64,000 nucleotides of DNA, taken from assembly GCA_002077045.2 (NCBI GenBank), contig KZ111164.1:416563-480562 (forward strand), given 5' to 3'. Positions 8,854 through 19,235 of this stretch are shown here, one piece after another (position 1 is the first letter of the stretch; each line of letters starts with the position of its first letter). A program made the position numbers and the translations under genes. The stretch is from Rachicladosporium sp. CCFEE 5018 (Eukaryota > Ascomycota > Dothideomycetes > Cladosporiales > Cladosporiaceae). The notes below the pieces were generated by a model. That model saw only the letters and a program-made list of their open reading frames with translations. It had not been told where the DNA came from and did not search any database.

Positions 8854-11736
8854 ATGGCTTCCTATAATGACTATAACGATTTGCATGCACGGAGGCATGA
8901 TTCATATTCACGGCCACCCCGGCAGGATGGCTACCTAAGCGCTTCCTCGAACACTTCACGGTCGGATCGCGCTTCTTATGACTTACGAAATTCATACCCG
9001 CCACCCCGGCATAGCGATACCAGGCGACCAAGTCGAGGGCCTCGCAAACGACGATCATGGCCGCCGGCTCCGATGGTGGAGAGCGAGGCCGCCTCGCTCG
9101 CGAAGGAGGCAGGCGCAAGAAGGCCGCTGAGTGAGGGTGGCAAAGACGAGGCTATATCGCGTGGAGATGTGGATCAGGAGCCAATTATACAGGATGCACC
9201 GGATTACGTGCCTGAGCATGAGCGACGCTTTGTCTTCATTCCCAAGTCAGCACCGGGCGGCACTTCATCACGTGGCGTGCCAACGCCGCCAACGAGTGAA
9301 GACGAGAGGACTAGGCGACGGAGGAGACATCCCGAAAATCTGAACCTCAGCTCTGGGCCCACCGCTCCAGAGATCGACCACCGTAAGGCTGCACCCTACG
9401 CATACACAAAACCTAGCACTACGAAAGTATTCCCTCTGTCAGAATCTGTCCTGTCGCCCGACGCTATGACTCCACCACTCTCAGACTCGCGGACGAAGAG
9501 ATCAGATCGTAGTGCAACGTTACAACCTACGGCTCTGCGCAGAGACTCCGGACGGCGATCGCCTCGCTCTAGCTCAGGACGTGACTACTTCGGGTCAAAA
9601 GCATCCGCAGATGAGAGTGCAATCGATGACACGCATGATAGATCGCGCGATGCTCCGAGCAGCTCACGGAGAAAGGCTGGCCATGTACCGACGCTGGCGA
9701 AGGAAGGGTCTGCCCAGAGCTCGTCCAGCTCGCGGACTTCGGTAGTCGATTTTGCCCCTGGATCTTCCAGAGAGTCTCCCAAACCAGGTGGCAATCTGGA
9801 CACGCGCTCCCGGACGTATAGCTCATCTTCGCTCCCCAAGTCGAACGATATAAAACAGACTGCGCGGGTGGTGCCACTCGCCGCAGCAGCCGCTCTTGGC
9901 GCAGCGGCTTTGTCCAGCGCTAGTGGCAGTCCAACTGTCTCGAGGTCATCCACAGGTCTCGCACCCAACGACGGCTCACAGTATGCCTACGGTCGCTCAT
10001 CTCGTCCTGTATCACCAGCGTCAGCCACCAGTCGAACATCGGAATCGTCGCCACCACAGCGATCTCCTCGAGACTCGGGCTCCTTTCGCGGCCCCTTAAG
10101 TAGCAAGCCAGGCTCCGGACCTTCCTCGGCAGAGGGCTCGCGACCAGGCACTCCACCTACTGATGGCAGAATTCGCATGCCGGCCATGCCATCATTGCCA
10201 CAGAGTGACAGCGACTGGGACCGATATCTAGTGGAGAATGCTTCACGTGCGCGACAGGGCGCACCTAAGGGACCATCTCGTCTGTCAACCTCGATGCGTT
10301 CGGACTCTGTGCCCGATGTGCCGAGATCGAGTGCGACCTACCCAGGTTACTCGCCACAGTCTGCTTTGCCATATCCCGTGCAACAGGGGCCAAGCACACC
10401 CAGCATTTACATGCCTGCTGAGACAGATCATCAGTTCTTCGCATCGCGGTCGGGAACCACAGACGATCGACAGCACGAGTCGAGAGGTGGACCCCGGATC
10501 GATTCGCCAAGCATAGAGCAAACATCACGATTTGTCCAGAGACCAACACCTATCGCACGGCACTCATTCGTCAACACAACTCCTATAGAACCTACAGCAC
10601 CTCCAACATTCATCAGAGCACCTAGGCCAGAGACGCAGCGGAAAGCTTCCAATAACACTGTGGCTCCTACCAAGCAGGAAGTCGAAGCTATGCTTGCGAA
10701 AGGTATGCCCGGGTGTCCGCGCGCAGATGCTGTAGCAGGGTACGATGACTGGTATACTTTGATCGGCTCGCCGAGTCTTGACTTCTGCCCGGACTGCATC
10801 TCGGATGTTTTCGAACGCACCATCTACAGACCCTCATTCCGTCGCTCTCCACCTCGAAGTCTCAACACGAAAGTGCAATGCGCCTTCGGCACGCCATGGA
10901 TTCGTCTAGCATGGCTGCTCACCTTGCAGCAGCGTAGACCCGACCTCCAATTGATGCGCGATCTCGCGGACATCGAAGACTCCTCCGAACCCTGCCCAGG
11001 CGAAGATGAAGCCGTGCGAAGCTGGCACGGTCTCCGCGACGCCGATGGCCTTTTCGTTCGCAACTTCCACATCTGCTACGCCGACGTGCGCAAGATCGAG
11101 CGCCTGCTACCTACGCTGAACGGCCTTTTCATACGCCTTCCCGCGCGCGTTTCTCACGATAAACGAAAATGTGCGGTGCGAACGGAAAGCAATCGCTTTC
11201 AAATCTACCTCGACAAGATTCTAGATATGCACGACAAAGCAGCAGCCTCTCGCAAGCTCCCCGATCCAATGCTGCTCATCGAGCTAGTAGAGCATAAGCT
11301 GCGCGTTCGGGAGTGCGAGCGCGACAACATGCTTCTTGGCGGACTCTGGCACTTCATACCTGCCCTCCCTGACTTTGCAGTCTGTGAGGACTGCTACGAA
11401 GAAATAATTGAGCCTGATGTACGCAAGGACTCCGACGTCGCTATGCGGTTCAACCGGACTGTACAGCCTATATACGGCGAGGGCGTAGGCACGAGTTGTC
11501 AGCTTTACTCACGACGGATGAGAAGGATATGGGCAAAGGCTGTGCGGGAAAATGATCTGAGAGGTTTAGCCAAGAAGGCACGGGAACGGAGGGAAGCGGA
11601 GCTGCGATTGCAGGAACGATATCGAGAGGTTAGGAGGAGAGCTGAAGTGATGCAGGGACTATCTGAGGAGGAAGAGGAGAGATTGGAGGACATGTTGGAG
11701 AAGATCAGTCTTGAGTGGCGGGAAAGATGGGAGTAG
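8854..11736 (+). CDS. Ser/Arg-rich protein with conserved Cys-rich C-terminal domain
   Basis: A single 960-codon exon. Residues 1 to about 600 are disordered and rich in Ser, Arg and Pro (RGPRKRRSW, SRPVSPASATSRTSESSP). From about residue 610 a folded, conserved-looking domain begins: PGCPRADAVAGYDDWYTL, then SLDFCPDCISDVFERT, and later FAVCEDCYEEIIEP. These CxxC pairs suggest one or two zinc sites. The last 70 residues form a charged helix (KKARERREAELRLQERY). Fungal proteins of this shape are often labelled Ser/Arg-related nuclear matrix protein; that name is by resemblance and the function is unknown. The start is the first ATG of the frame (MASYNDYND). No intron is needed. Nuclear location is suggested only by the basic tracts. 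Confidence 0.8.
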   Translation: MASYNDYNDLHARRHDSYSRPPRQDGYLSASSNTSRSDRASYDLRNSYPPPRHSDTRRPSRGPRKRRSWPPAPMVESEAASLAKEAGARRPLSEGGKDEAISRGDVDQEPIIQDAPDYVPEHERRFVFIPKSAPGGTSSRGVPTPPTSEDERTRRRRRHPENLNLSSGPTAPEIDHRKAAPYAYTKPSTTKVFPLSESVLSPDAMTPPLSDSRTKRSDRSATLQPTALRRDSGRRSPRSSSGRDYFGSKASADESAIDDTHDRSRDAPSSSRRKAGHVPTLAKEGSAQSSSSSRTSVVDFAPGSSRESPKPGGNLDTRSRTYSSSSLPKSNDIKQTARVVPLAAAAALGAAALSSASGSPTVSRSSTGLAPNDGSQYAYGRSSRPVSPASATSRTSESSPPQRSPRDSGSFRGPLSSKPGSGPSSAEGSRPGTPPTDGRIRMPAMPSLPQSDSDWDRYLVENASRARQGAPKGPSRLSTSMRSDSVPDVPRSSATYPGYSPQSALPYPVQQGPSTPSIYMPAETDHQFFASRSGTTDDRQHESRGGPRIDSPSIEQTSRFVQRPTPIARHSFVNTTPIEPTAPPTFIRAPRPETQRKASNNTVAPTKQEVEAMLAKGMPGCPRADAVAGYDDWYTLIGSPSLDFCPDCISDVFERTIYRPSFRRSPPRSLNTKVQCAFGTPWIRLAWLLTLQQRRPDLQLMRDLADIEDSSEPCPGEDEAVRSWHGLRDADGLFVRNFHICYADVRKIERLLPTLNGLFIRLPARVSHDKRKCAVRTESNRFQIYLDKILDMHDKAAASRKLPDPMLLIELVEHKLRVRECERDNMLLGGLWHFIPALPDFAVCEDCYEEIIEPDVRKDSDVAMRFNRTVQPIYGEGVGTSCQLYSRRMRRIWAKAVRENDLRGLAKKARERREAELRLQERYREVRRRAEVMQGLSEEEEERLEDMLEKISLEWRERWE

Positions 11737-11782
11737 AAGCCAAGAAATCGACTACGTCTACCTCTCCAAGTATCAATGATCC

Positions 11783-12563
11783 TTACCTATCCGATCCACG
11801 CCGCGCTCCAGGATACTGAGGGCACTCGCAAGTTTTCGGAACCCAATCCGCGCCGCAAGCATGGCAGAATTGGTGATCGCACTCGCATCTGTCAGAAGTC
11901 AGTGGGTGGCTTCTCAGAGAGGGCTGGGATTGACTCACGTCATGTGGTTACACCCATCGCTCAACATGATCATTCGCTTACAAACCCGACACCGCCGCCA
12001 GCCCTCTTCTCCCGCCATCTCCAGCAAGAGCTGCAAGCCTGTGTTCTCCGGGCAGTCGTTTCCATGCGGCGCTGAGCCACAGATCTTGCAGGGAAAGAAT
12101 CCGCAGGCAAAACACTTTGCTAGATCTCCTTCTCGCTCGTTGCCGTCCGGCACTATGAATCTGCGGCAGCCGTGGCAGTAAACCCGGTTTGCGCTTCGAT
12201 ACTCAATCGCCTTCCTGCCGTACTCCTCGACTAGGATCGGATCTAGGAGGCGCTCTACACGGTCTAGCTGGATTTCCCCATGACAGCACCGTGGTGGGAA
12301 GAGGCTTTCGTCTCTGAGCACTCCTCGGAAGCGGTCATCTGGGCAGGCGGTGCACCAGAAGTGTTCGCAGGTTGTGAGGAAGTGATCCCCTCTGTCGCCA
12401 CAGGCGATACACTTGTCCTGCGCTGGCTGAGGCGGTACGACGGCGGGAACGACGTTGTCTTCTAACGCCCACGTTTGGATCGCGAGCTCGTAGTCGAAGA
12501 GCTCCTGGTCAAGGTCAGTCGGACGATCTGTAGTGCCATCAGTTCGTCGGCTCGTTGCTGCTG
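11783..12563 (-). CDS. RBR-type (RING1-IBR-RING2) E3 ubiquitin ligase, 5' exon unresolved
   Basis: Exons 11939-12563 and 11783-11888 are separated by a 50-nt intron (11889-11938, GTGAGT donor). In order: RING1 (DKCIACGDRGD, then CEHFWCTACPDDRF, CC), a linker (LLDPILVEEYGRKAIEYR), IBR (VYCHGCRRFI, KCFACGFFPCKICGSA) and RING2 (CRVCKRMIMLSDGCNHMT, then CECDHQFCHACGADW). RBR ligases pass ubiquitin through a catalytic Cys in RING2, which here is the Cys directly after GCNHMT; the intron falls just before that codon. The 3' end is certain: the last exon ends GSDR and a TAA. The 5' end is not. The frame opens at a CTAAC/CTGAC plus CAG acceptor near 12564 and has no ATG, so at least one upstream exon (about 12600-12760) exists but could not be joined with confidence. 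Confidence 0.85.
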
Positions 12564-12830
12564 CTGCGCGTCAGTATACGGGTTAGCGATAGCCGGCGAA
12601 AGGTTCTCCGTCCCATGTGTACTCACATCGTCGTGGTAAATACTGCTGTACGTTCTATGGAGTCCAATCGGCGCTCGATTGTAGGAATGGACTTTTTATG
12701 GATTACTATGTCAGTCCGGAGTACGAGTGTGAGACACCCGTCCATGAAGGAGAGACCTGTGTCACGACGCTCAGCATCTCGAGACGAGTACATTCCACGT
12801 GGAGTCCCAAGTATAGAACGTAGACGCTGT

Positions 12831-14340
12831 TCAATGCATTACACTGCTCTGCAGTGTCTTGTCTACAACCAAGCTTGTCTGCTTCACATGCAAGCGTCGA
12901 AGACACTCTTGCCTGTTGCCCCTCTGCTTCCTGTCCTTCTGCTTGATGCCACCACGCTTTTGCGTCTTCTTGATCCTCTCACTCGTCTGCTTGCTCTGCT
13001 CAACATCTACATGAAGCTCGGTGTGATCATCATGGCCTCGCAATTCCACCAGTCTAGCGATGGCGAAACGGAAAGATTCAGCATGCCGCAGGATCACACC
13101 TCTTGTGTCCACAGTCCCGCCCATCCTGACTTGCTCGGCGATGAAGTCCTCATCCATGCTGTCATAGAATTCCACACTAGCAGATTTCTGGAACCTCTTA
13201 CTAGCGGCTTCGATCCGATTGGTGTACTTGGGGCCAAAGTACGACAGCCGGGCGAAGTGAAGCTCGAGGATACGGATTTCGAAGAGTGTATCAAGCAACA
13301 TGGTGCGAAGATGGCCGAGTAGGTGGAGGAGTTGACCTTGGGTCAGTGATGGATCCTGGATGAGAGTCGCAAGGTCCGGGATTCCGATGCCAGTATCGAC
13401 GAGTTGCATCTCAAGCTGCTGGAACACAACTTGCGATGATTTTGGCGAAGTTTCCATAGAGAGCTCGTTGTCGTCGTTATGGGACTGTTGCAGGTCGAGT
13501 GGGGTTGGCGAGCCCAAATCGTAGGCTTCGCTGCTTGCGGGCTCTGCTGACTCGTCGACCGTCGCGTTGGTCGCACCGTCGAGGGCCGGAACATCCTGCG
13601 TGCTCGTGGCCCACCCCCAATTACCGTCGATAAAGCTGGTACCGGAGCCTGGTCCAATGAGCTGGCTGCCGCTCCACGCATCGCCCGTTACCAGAGCGTC
13701 GCACATAGCATCGATGTTCGGATGGCCTGTTCCATCGTCAGGTTGAAAGCCATCGATGTCTTGCTCTGCACCCACCCGCAACACAGAAGCGACCCAAGGT
13801 GAGGCATCTAACTTCAGTGGTGACATTGTCGTGCGCACATGCTGCGCCCAGTCCTCGTGGTGGACCTCCGGAACTCTGTCCAATAAGGACTGGTGCACAA
13901 GCCACAAACCACCGGAGAGCCCAATGATAGGGGCTATGGAATCATCTTCTTTGTTATACAGGGGTATAGATGGTGAAGGGACAAGAGTGGACGTACCAGA
14001 TAGTTTTTCAGGCTTCGACGACACCTCTAGATCAGTGAACCGGCGGATCGTACGATGAGGCTGGTCAGACGAAGGCTGGCGAGCACGCGCATTGAGATTT
14101 ATGATCTCTTCTGAACTTGGTGTTGGAGGAGGTGGATCGCAAGGGTAGGTGTCGTGGGAAGGCTTCTGTGGCGTCGGCACTGATGGCGATGTCTTCTGCA
14201 GCAAGAGCGGGATCGCAACAGCATTCTTGTTCGCTCGTTGTTGCGGTCAGCCGCGCTGCTGTGGCTTAGCCCTTGGGTCCGTCTTCGCGACAGGAGACCC
14301 GTTGACATCGCCGGTCATGTGAAGTGGTGCTTGCTCGGCC
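12831..14340 (-). CDS. Unknown protein with acidic middle and basic C-terminus; 5' structure unclear
   Basis: A minus-strand frame is open from 14246 down to 12831 (about 470 codons). It contains a Pro-rich N-terminal part (CDPPPPTPSSEEI), an Asp/Gly/Ser-rich middle and a helical segment (QLLHLLGHLRTMLLDTLF). The C-terminus is strongly basic (KQTSERIKKTQKRGGIKQ), suggesting nuclear location. Its first in-frame ATG is far inside, before SPLKLDASP. Upstream, the same frame continues past a TGA at 14249-14247 into a stretch with ATG at 14340 (MAEQAPLHMTGD). Either an intron removes the TGA (a weak GTCAAC donor and the CTGCAG acceptor at about 14190 would keep frame), or the gene starts late, or it carries a nonsense change. 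It resembles the rear part of a fungal transcription factor but no DNA-binding domain is visible. Family not recognised. Confidence 0.55.
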
Positions 14341-14653
14341 ATGTCGCCACTGTCGCCGTTGCAAAGGGGAGGGAGAGTGGCGTGACTGGTTGTGGGAGTA
14401 GTAGTCGTTCTCGTCGACCTCGTCTTGATTGCTGTGTCTGATCCAAGGCCACAAGCCGAGCTCAAGACAATGGTGAGCACATTGTTTCGTTTGTCAACAA
14501 TGCGACGCGCTTGATTGCTTCAGTCTCGTCGTACGTCGCATGAAAGACAAGATGCTTCTAGACAATATGCCATAGCGTGTGTTGAACATGCGCGACTGTG
14601 TTGAGATGACAATAATCGAGTGATAGTATTATGCAATAGGAGATGTGATGTCG

Positions 14654-16408
14654 TCAAGGGTCGACGAGGTGGTACCGTTGATGCGCCAACATAGCAAATT
14701 CAGGAAGGCGCAACCCACAGTCGCCGCATACTTCACTATCGTCTGCTTCACCGTCGTCCCACACGTCATCGACATTAGAGATGCTGACGGTCGACTCGAC
14801 TTCGCGCACTGCATCAATGTCGTCGACCTCTTCTGCCGCATCCTCAATGATTCGAAAGTCCTTAAGGACATCCTCTTGTCGTCTGAACATGCCACTGATG
14901 TCCCTTCCATTCGCAGTCTTGCTCTCGCCACCTGTTTCTGCCATGTTGGTGACAGCAAGGTTGACAAGACTAAGATTCCAGCCTGCTTTCTCGGGATGTA
15001 GCTTCCGGAACATTCCTGCGAGGGTATCTTTGACCAGCTTGTCGGCGAGCACATCAATGGTGTCAGTGAGAGAAAAGACAAATGTGGGCAGAGGCGCAGA
15101 GTGGGATATGCGTTTGAAAGAGCGTGGCCGGGTACCATCAGGGAGAAGCGCCTTACGTGGTCGAGTCGTCAGCCGTAATGTCTTAGCATGCGCAAGCCAC
15201 TTCTTTGACGAAGGTGCAGCCGGGGCAGTCTTGTCTTCGTTCCAGTCGTCATCATCGCCAAGCAGATCAATTCGCATCCTCGTCAGCAGGCTTTTCGCGA
15301 GTCCGTCCAATTCCTTCAGTAGTTCAGGCATGGTATCCAGGCGTATGTAGCTATCTTCGATGCTTATCTGCCTGGGGACTGCTCGCATCTGACTTACCTC
15401 TGTGTCATCGACGCCATGTAGCAGGCACCAGATCCTGTATCCGATGCCGTGTGGCGAGCCCGGGCCAGCAAGCAGCTTTTCGAGCATCTCTGGTGTGACG
15501 TCCGGATTCTGACGCACATCGGCGACAGTGATCTTCTCCTTGGTGCAACCGTAGACTAACCCAGCGTCGAAGTCGGCTGGTCGTTGCAGAAGGTGATGGC
15601 GTATCTTTTGTGAGAGCTTGAAGCCGATGCCAGGTACTTTACCAACGTCGTGCTCGCCGATGAATGCCTGTGAAGGTCCTTCGAGATCGCCGTGTCCGTC
15701 GGGCATCAGAACAGTCTGCCCCTTCGGCTTGTGGAGGTTGCCGACCAGCTTTGACAGCACCTTATTGGTGGCAATGCCAACAGTGCACGTGTAACCTTTC
15801 TCCCTTTCGAGCTCATGGCGGATGTGCATCGTAAGATGACTACCAAGCCTCAGTCGCAAACTGATTTGATCGACATCTTGCTCACTCGGGAAGATGTAAT
15901 CATCAGGATAGATATGGCCGGCCACACCACAAGCATCAAATCCGAATCCAGCAGTTGGATCGTCTTTTTGCATTTGAAAGAACGAATTGCCCAAGTCATG
16001 CACGTTCAAGATCTCCATGTTAAAGTCGATCAGATCCGTGACATCCAACCACACCTCGTCGAAACCCAGTCGTTCAACTTTTCCATTCCAGCTGAACCCC
16101 TCGATGAACTTGTACAAGTCTTTGCTCGCGTCTCGAAACCTCGAGATGTCTTCTCCAAGCTCGATGATCACATCGGGGCATATTCGCCTGGCTTCTCGGA
16201 TGAGCTGCAGCTTGTGTAAGCCACGACGGCGAGCCTCATAATTGCATGTCACGATTATCTGCTTCTGCTGGACGGCAAAGGGTAGCGATTTGAGATTCGG
16301 ATTGGCTGCTTCGAACACGGCGGCGTAAAAGCAGTCATAGTCGAAGTGGATGATTATTCGGGTGTCTTTGCGAGGAGGTGCAGTGCGGATCGAGAGCGGC
16401 GGTGGCAT
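14654..16408 (-). CDS. Y-family DNA polymerase iota with C-terminal UBZ-like finger
   Basis: A 584-aa single-exon protein for translesion synthesis past DNA damage in the nucleus. The Y-family palm is clear: IIIHFDYDCFYAAVFEA carries the first catalytic Asp, and ERLGFDEVWLDVTDL carries the catalytic DE pair. Between them lies VTCNYEARRRGLHKLQLI, typical of fungal polymerase iota. The thumb and helix-hairpin segments follow (GEHDVGKVPGIGFKLSQKI), then the little-finger region. The C-terminus ends CGDCGLRLPEFAMLAHQRYH, a C-x2-C...H-x3-H finger like the UBZ modules that bind ubiquitinated PCNA. The start is the ATG at 16408 (MPPPLSIRTAPPRKD). A GTGAGT just upstream could suggest a spliced 5' exon, but the family N-terminus is intact without one. 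Yeasts lack this enzyme; filamentous fungi have it. Confidence 0.93.
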   Translation of the reverse strand: MPPPLSIRTAPPRKDTRIIIHFDYDCFYAAVFEAANPNLKSLPFAVQQKQIIVTCNYEARRRGLHKLQLIREARRICPDVIIELGEDISRFRDASKDLYKFIEGFSWNGKVERLGFDEVWLDVTDLIDFNMEILNVHDLGNSFFQMQKDDPTAGFGFDACGVAGHIYPDDYIFPSEQDVDQISLRLRLGSHLTMHIRHELEREKGYTCTVGIATNKVLSKLVGNLHKPKGQTVLMPDGHGDLEGPSQAFIGEHDVGKVPGIGFKLSQKIRHHLLQRPADFDAGLVYGCTKEKITVADVRQNPDVTPEMLEKLLAGPGSPHGIGYRIWCLLHGVDDTEVSQMRAVPRQISIEDSYIRLDTMPELLKELDGLAKSLLTRMRIDLLGDDDDWNEDKTAPAAPSSKKWLAHAKTLRLTTRPRKALLPDGTRPRSFKRISHSAPLPTFVFSLTDTIDVLADKLVKDTLAGMFRKLHPEKAGWNLSLVNLAVTNMAETGGESKTANGRDISGMFRRQEDVLKDFRIIEDAAEEVDDIDAVREVESTVSISNVDDVWDDGEADDSEVCGDCGLRLPEFAMLAHQRYHLVDP

Positions 16409-17269
16409 GCTACTCACATCTTTGGGCGATTTGGCAACAGCATAAGTCTTCGAAGGGGATCTCTATATATCTATACCACAACAAACGTAGGTCACGAGAG
16501 GCAGCCGCGTCTTGGAGCGCGATTGGCTTCACTTTAAACGCAACTAAGCCTGATCGGGACGGACTTTACATCTGATCGTTCACACTGCGCCCGATGAATA
16601 CATTTTTCGTGATGATGAAGTATGTCCACATCAAGAGTCTCACTGATGTGTCAGCAAATTCTTGTCACTGCAGTCACGTCAAAAGTAGCCTCATCTCGGC
16701 ACTCGACTTCTCGAGCATACAACCGGAGTCTCTCCTGACACACATCAATGGCACCCTGTATCACCCGAGCGCGACAGCATCTCCGACAGTACCCGAGCAG
16801 CCGATCGCCCGCACCGCTACGGCGCAGAATCTGGGGAAGCTCAAGTGCATGTGAGAATGATGAAATGTGAATATGTATCTTGACTTCGTCGAAAGGAACA
16901 ACGACGCGCTCCGGACTGTATTGTCAGCGTGCGTCCAGACGGCATCAGCAGCTGAGACTCGTTTTCAATCCTCGATCGTCGTCGGAGAGAGTCCATTCGT
17001 TACATAAATCTATCGAGCCTTTGCCTCGGCCCCTCCAAGCTTTGTGGACTGGCACTTTGGAGTCACGAGCCCAGAGCATATTCGATCGCGTTGTCCGACT
17101 ACAACCCATTGACACACATATCGCTCGTCCTGTCACTTTGAATCTTACACGAATCGCATTGGCTTGATACTGGACTTGCGATACCACCCACACTGGCTTG
17201 GTAGCATTCGGGGCAGAGTTGACGGACCTACTTCCGCCCAGGCCCGAGGGGTCTTGAGAGGAGTGCAGT
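16409..17269. other. Divergent intergenic region with one possible minus-strand exon
   Basis: About 860 bp between divergently transcribed genes. Minus-strand 16651-16915 is open for 88 codons and begins at a branch-site plus CAG acceptor (TGACAATACAG). It reads with some internal character (VIQGAIDVCQERLRLYARE), but I found no matching upstream exon with an ATG. Otherwise this should be the bidirectional promoter of polymerase iota and the PDH-type kinase. Confidence 0.35.
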
Positions 17270-18759
17270 ATGAGTTGGAAGCAGACGGCCGAGTTGGCCA
17301 GTACGATCAAGCACTATGCCAACTTTCCTGCTACTGGAGTGTCGTTGCGACAGATGTATGTACCTGAAGGGCGTGGATGACCCTTGGGCCAGGACTGACA
17401 TGTGACTAGGGTGCAATTTGGCAGTAATCCATCGACGGGTAGGAAAAGCCCTCGCGAGACTTGAGACGAGCAGCAGCTAATGTGTAATGCAGGAACGTTA
17501 TTTCGAGCATCACAATTCCTCTCCGAAGAGCTTCCGATAAGATTAGCACACCGAGTGGAGGAATTGGGAGACCTGCCCGATGGATTAAATGAGATGCCCA
17601 GTATAAAGCGTGTGCAGGACTGGTATGCGCAATCATTCGAGGTCAGTCGAAATTGGGGTCTCAGGAGCGAGACGAGCACCCCACTGACATATACGTCAAG
17701 GAAATCACCACACTACCTCAGCCCTCTCTCACATCAGAAGTCAAAGAACGCCTCGCAAGACCAGCAAAGAGCAGCAAGCATTCGCGAATACTGACAGAAA
17801 CGTCCGCAAATCCCAGTGTGAAGGCAGGGCAGTACGCGTCGCAACCGAAATCATTGCAGGGAGGCAACGGCAATGGAGATCGACGAGTCGCGAACATGCG
17901 AAGATATTACAGCGCTGCAGACGACAATACTGGAGCATGGCCACCGGAGCTGAACGATTTCAATACGAAGTTCTCGAGCACGCTGGATAAGATCAAGCGG
18001 AGACATGACTCAGTAGTGACGACGATGGCACAGGGTATACTCGAGTACAAACGAAAACGACAACGGATGCAGATCGATCACAATATACAGGCCTTCTTGG
18101 ATAGGTTCTATATGAGCCGGATAGGCATACGAATGTTAATAGGACAGCACATTGCTCTGACAGATCAACGATCACACAGCGACCCTAACTATGTCGGGAT
18201 AATATGCACAAAGACGAACGTGCGAGATCTGGCGCAAGAAGCGATCGAGAATGCAAGGTTCGTGTGCGAAGACCACTACGGACTATTCGATGCGCCCAAA
18301 GTACGCTTGATCTGCCCACCGGATCTGAACTTCATGTACGTTCCTGGACACTTGTCGCACATGCTCTTCGAGACGCTCAAGAACAGCCTGCGAGCTGTCG
18401 TGGAAACACATGGAGCGCACAAGGAGGACTTTCCGGTGACAAATGTGATCGTGAGCGAAGGCAAGGAAGACATCACGATCAAGATCAGCGACGAAGGCGG
18501 CGGCATACCCCGGTCAAGCATACCTTTAGTCTGGACCTACATGTACACGACTGTCGACCAAACGCCCAATCTGGACCCAGATTTCAACAAATCCGACTTC
18601 AAAGCGCCCATGGCTGGGTTCGGCTACGGCCTACCCATTAGTAGACTTTACGCCCGCTACTTCGGCGGCGATCTCAAGCTCATCAGCATGGAAGGCTACG
18701 GCACAGACGTCTACCTCCATCTGAACAGACTCTCTTCGAGTTCGGAGCCGCTGCAGTGA
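17270..18759 (+). CDS. Mitochondrial pyruvate/branched-chain dehydrogenase kinase
   Basis: Four exons, 17270-17355, 17410-17438, 17493-17641 and 17701-18759, join to 440 aa. Introns are 54, 54 and 59 nt. The family phosphorylates the E1 subunit of pyruvate or branched-chain 2-oxoacid dehydrogenase in the mitochondrial matrix, switching the complex off. The N-terminal BCDHK/PDHK helical domain is present (SLRQMVQFG, then LSEELPIRLAHRVEEL). The GHKL ATPase domain shows the N box (FETLKNSLRAVVE), G1 box (ISDEGGGIP) and G2 box (GFGYGLPISRLYARYFGGDL). The N-terminus MSWKQTAELASTIKHYANFP starts at the first domain with no long presequence. Exon 2 is only 29 nt. A roughly 60-residue low-complexity insert (residues about 95-155) separates parts of the helical domain. 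I cannot tell PDK from BCKDK by eye. Confidence 0.92.
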
Positions 18760-19137
18760 CAACGACCAGTCATGAGAGACGAATGGACGGACGGATCGCT
18801 TGCGCCTGCTGCTGCTCAGCCCGCGCTTCCCTCAGCAGTGGTGACAGCAACAGCACGCGCAACGCAGGTTCCAACCCCGCGTCCGGCGTCTCAGGGATTG
18901 ACGGGTAGTGGGAGATCCAGTAGCGGGAGACAGAGTGACTTGCAGAGTCTGACAATGGCTAGCAAGGCTATGAAGGGGTACAAGGGGAAGAGTGGGAAGG
19001 GAGCCATGGCAATGACAAGTCGTGAGGTCAGTGAACGGAGGCAGGTAGGCGATGCGGAGAGCTTGGTGAATCCGCCCGAACGGTCTGGGCAGGGGGAACC
19101 CTGGTGGAAGAATGTGGGTATGGAGGAGGGACTGTGA
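18760..19137 (+). other. In-frame open extension after the kinase stop codon
   Basis: Directly after the kinase TGA (18757-18759) the same frame stays open for 125 codons to a TGA at 19137. It contains MRDEWTDGSLAPAAAQ 12 nt after the stop, then a basic Gly/Lys stretch (MKGYKGKSGKGAM), and ends NVGMEEGL. It could be a C-terminal extension made by readthrough or alternative splicing, a separate small ORF, or chance in GC-rich 3' UTR. The context TGA-C-A-A is not the strong TGA-CTA readthrough signal. Confidence 0.3.
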
Positions 19138-19235
19138 ATGAGGGATGTGTACATGTACATATGGGCGGCGAAGTTATCACGCATGACGCCATGAGGCTCT
19201 GATATCGGTACGCTGTGAGTGTGACAAAGCACCTA

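Noticed and set aside
12555..13322. A 255-codon plus-strand frame
   Set aside because: It is opposite the unknown minus-strand gene and the 5' region of the RBR ligase; composition is that of an antisense shadow.
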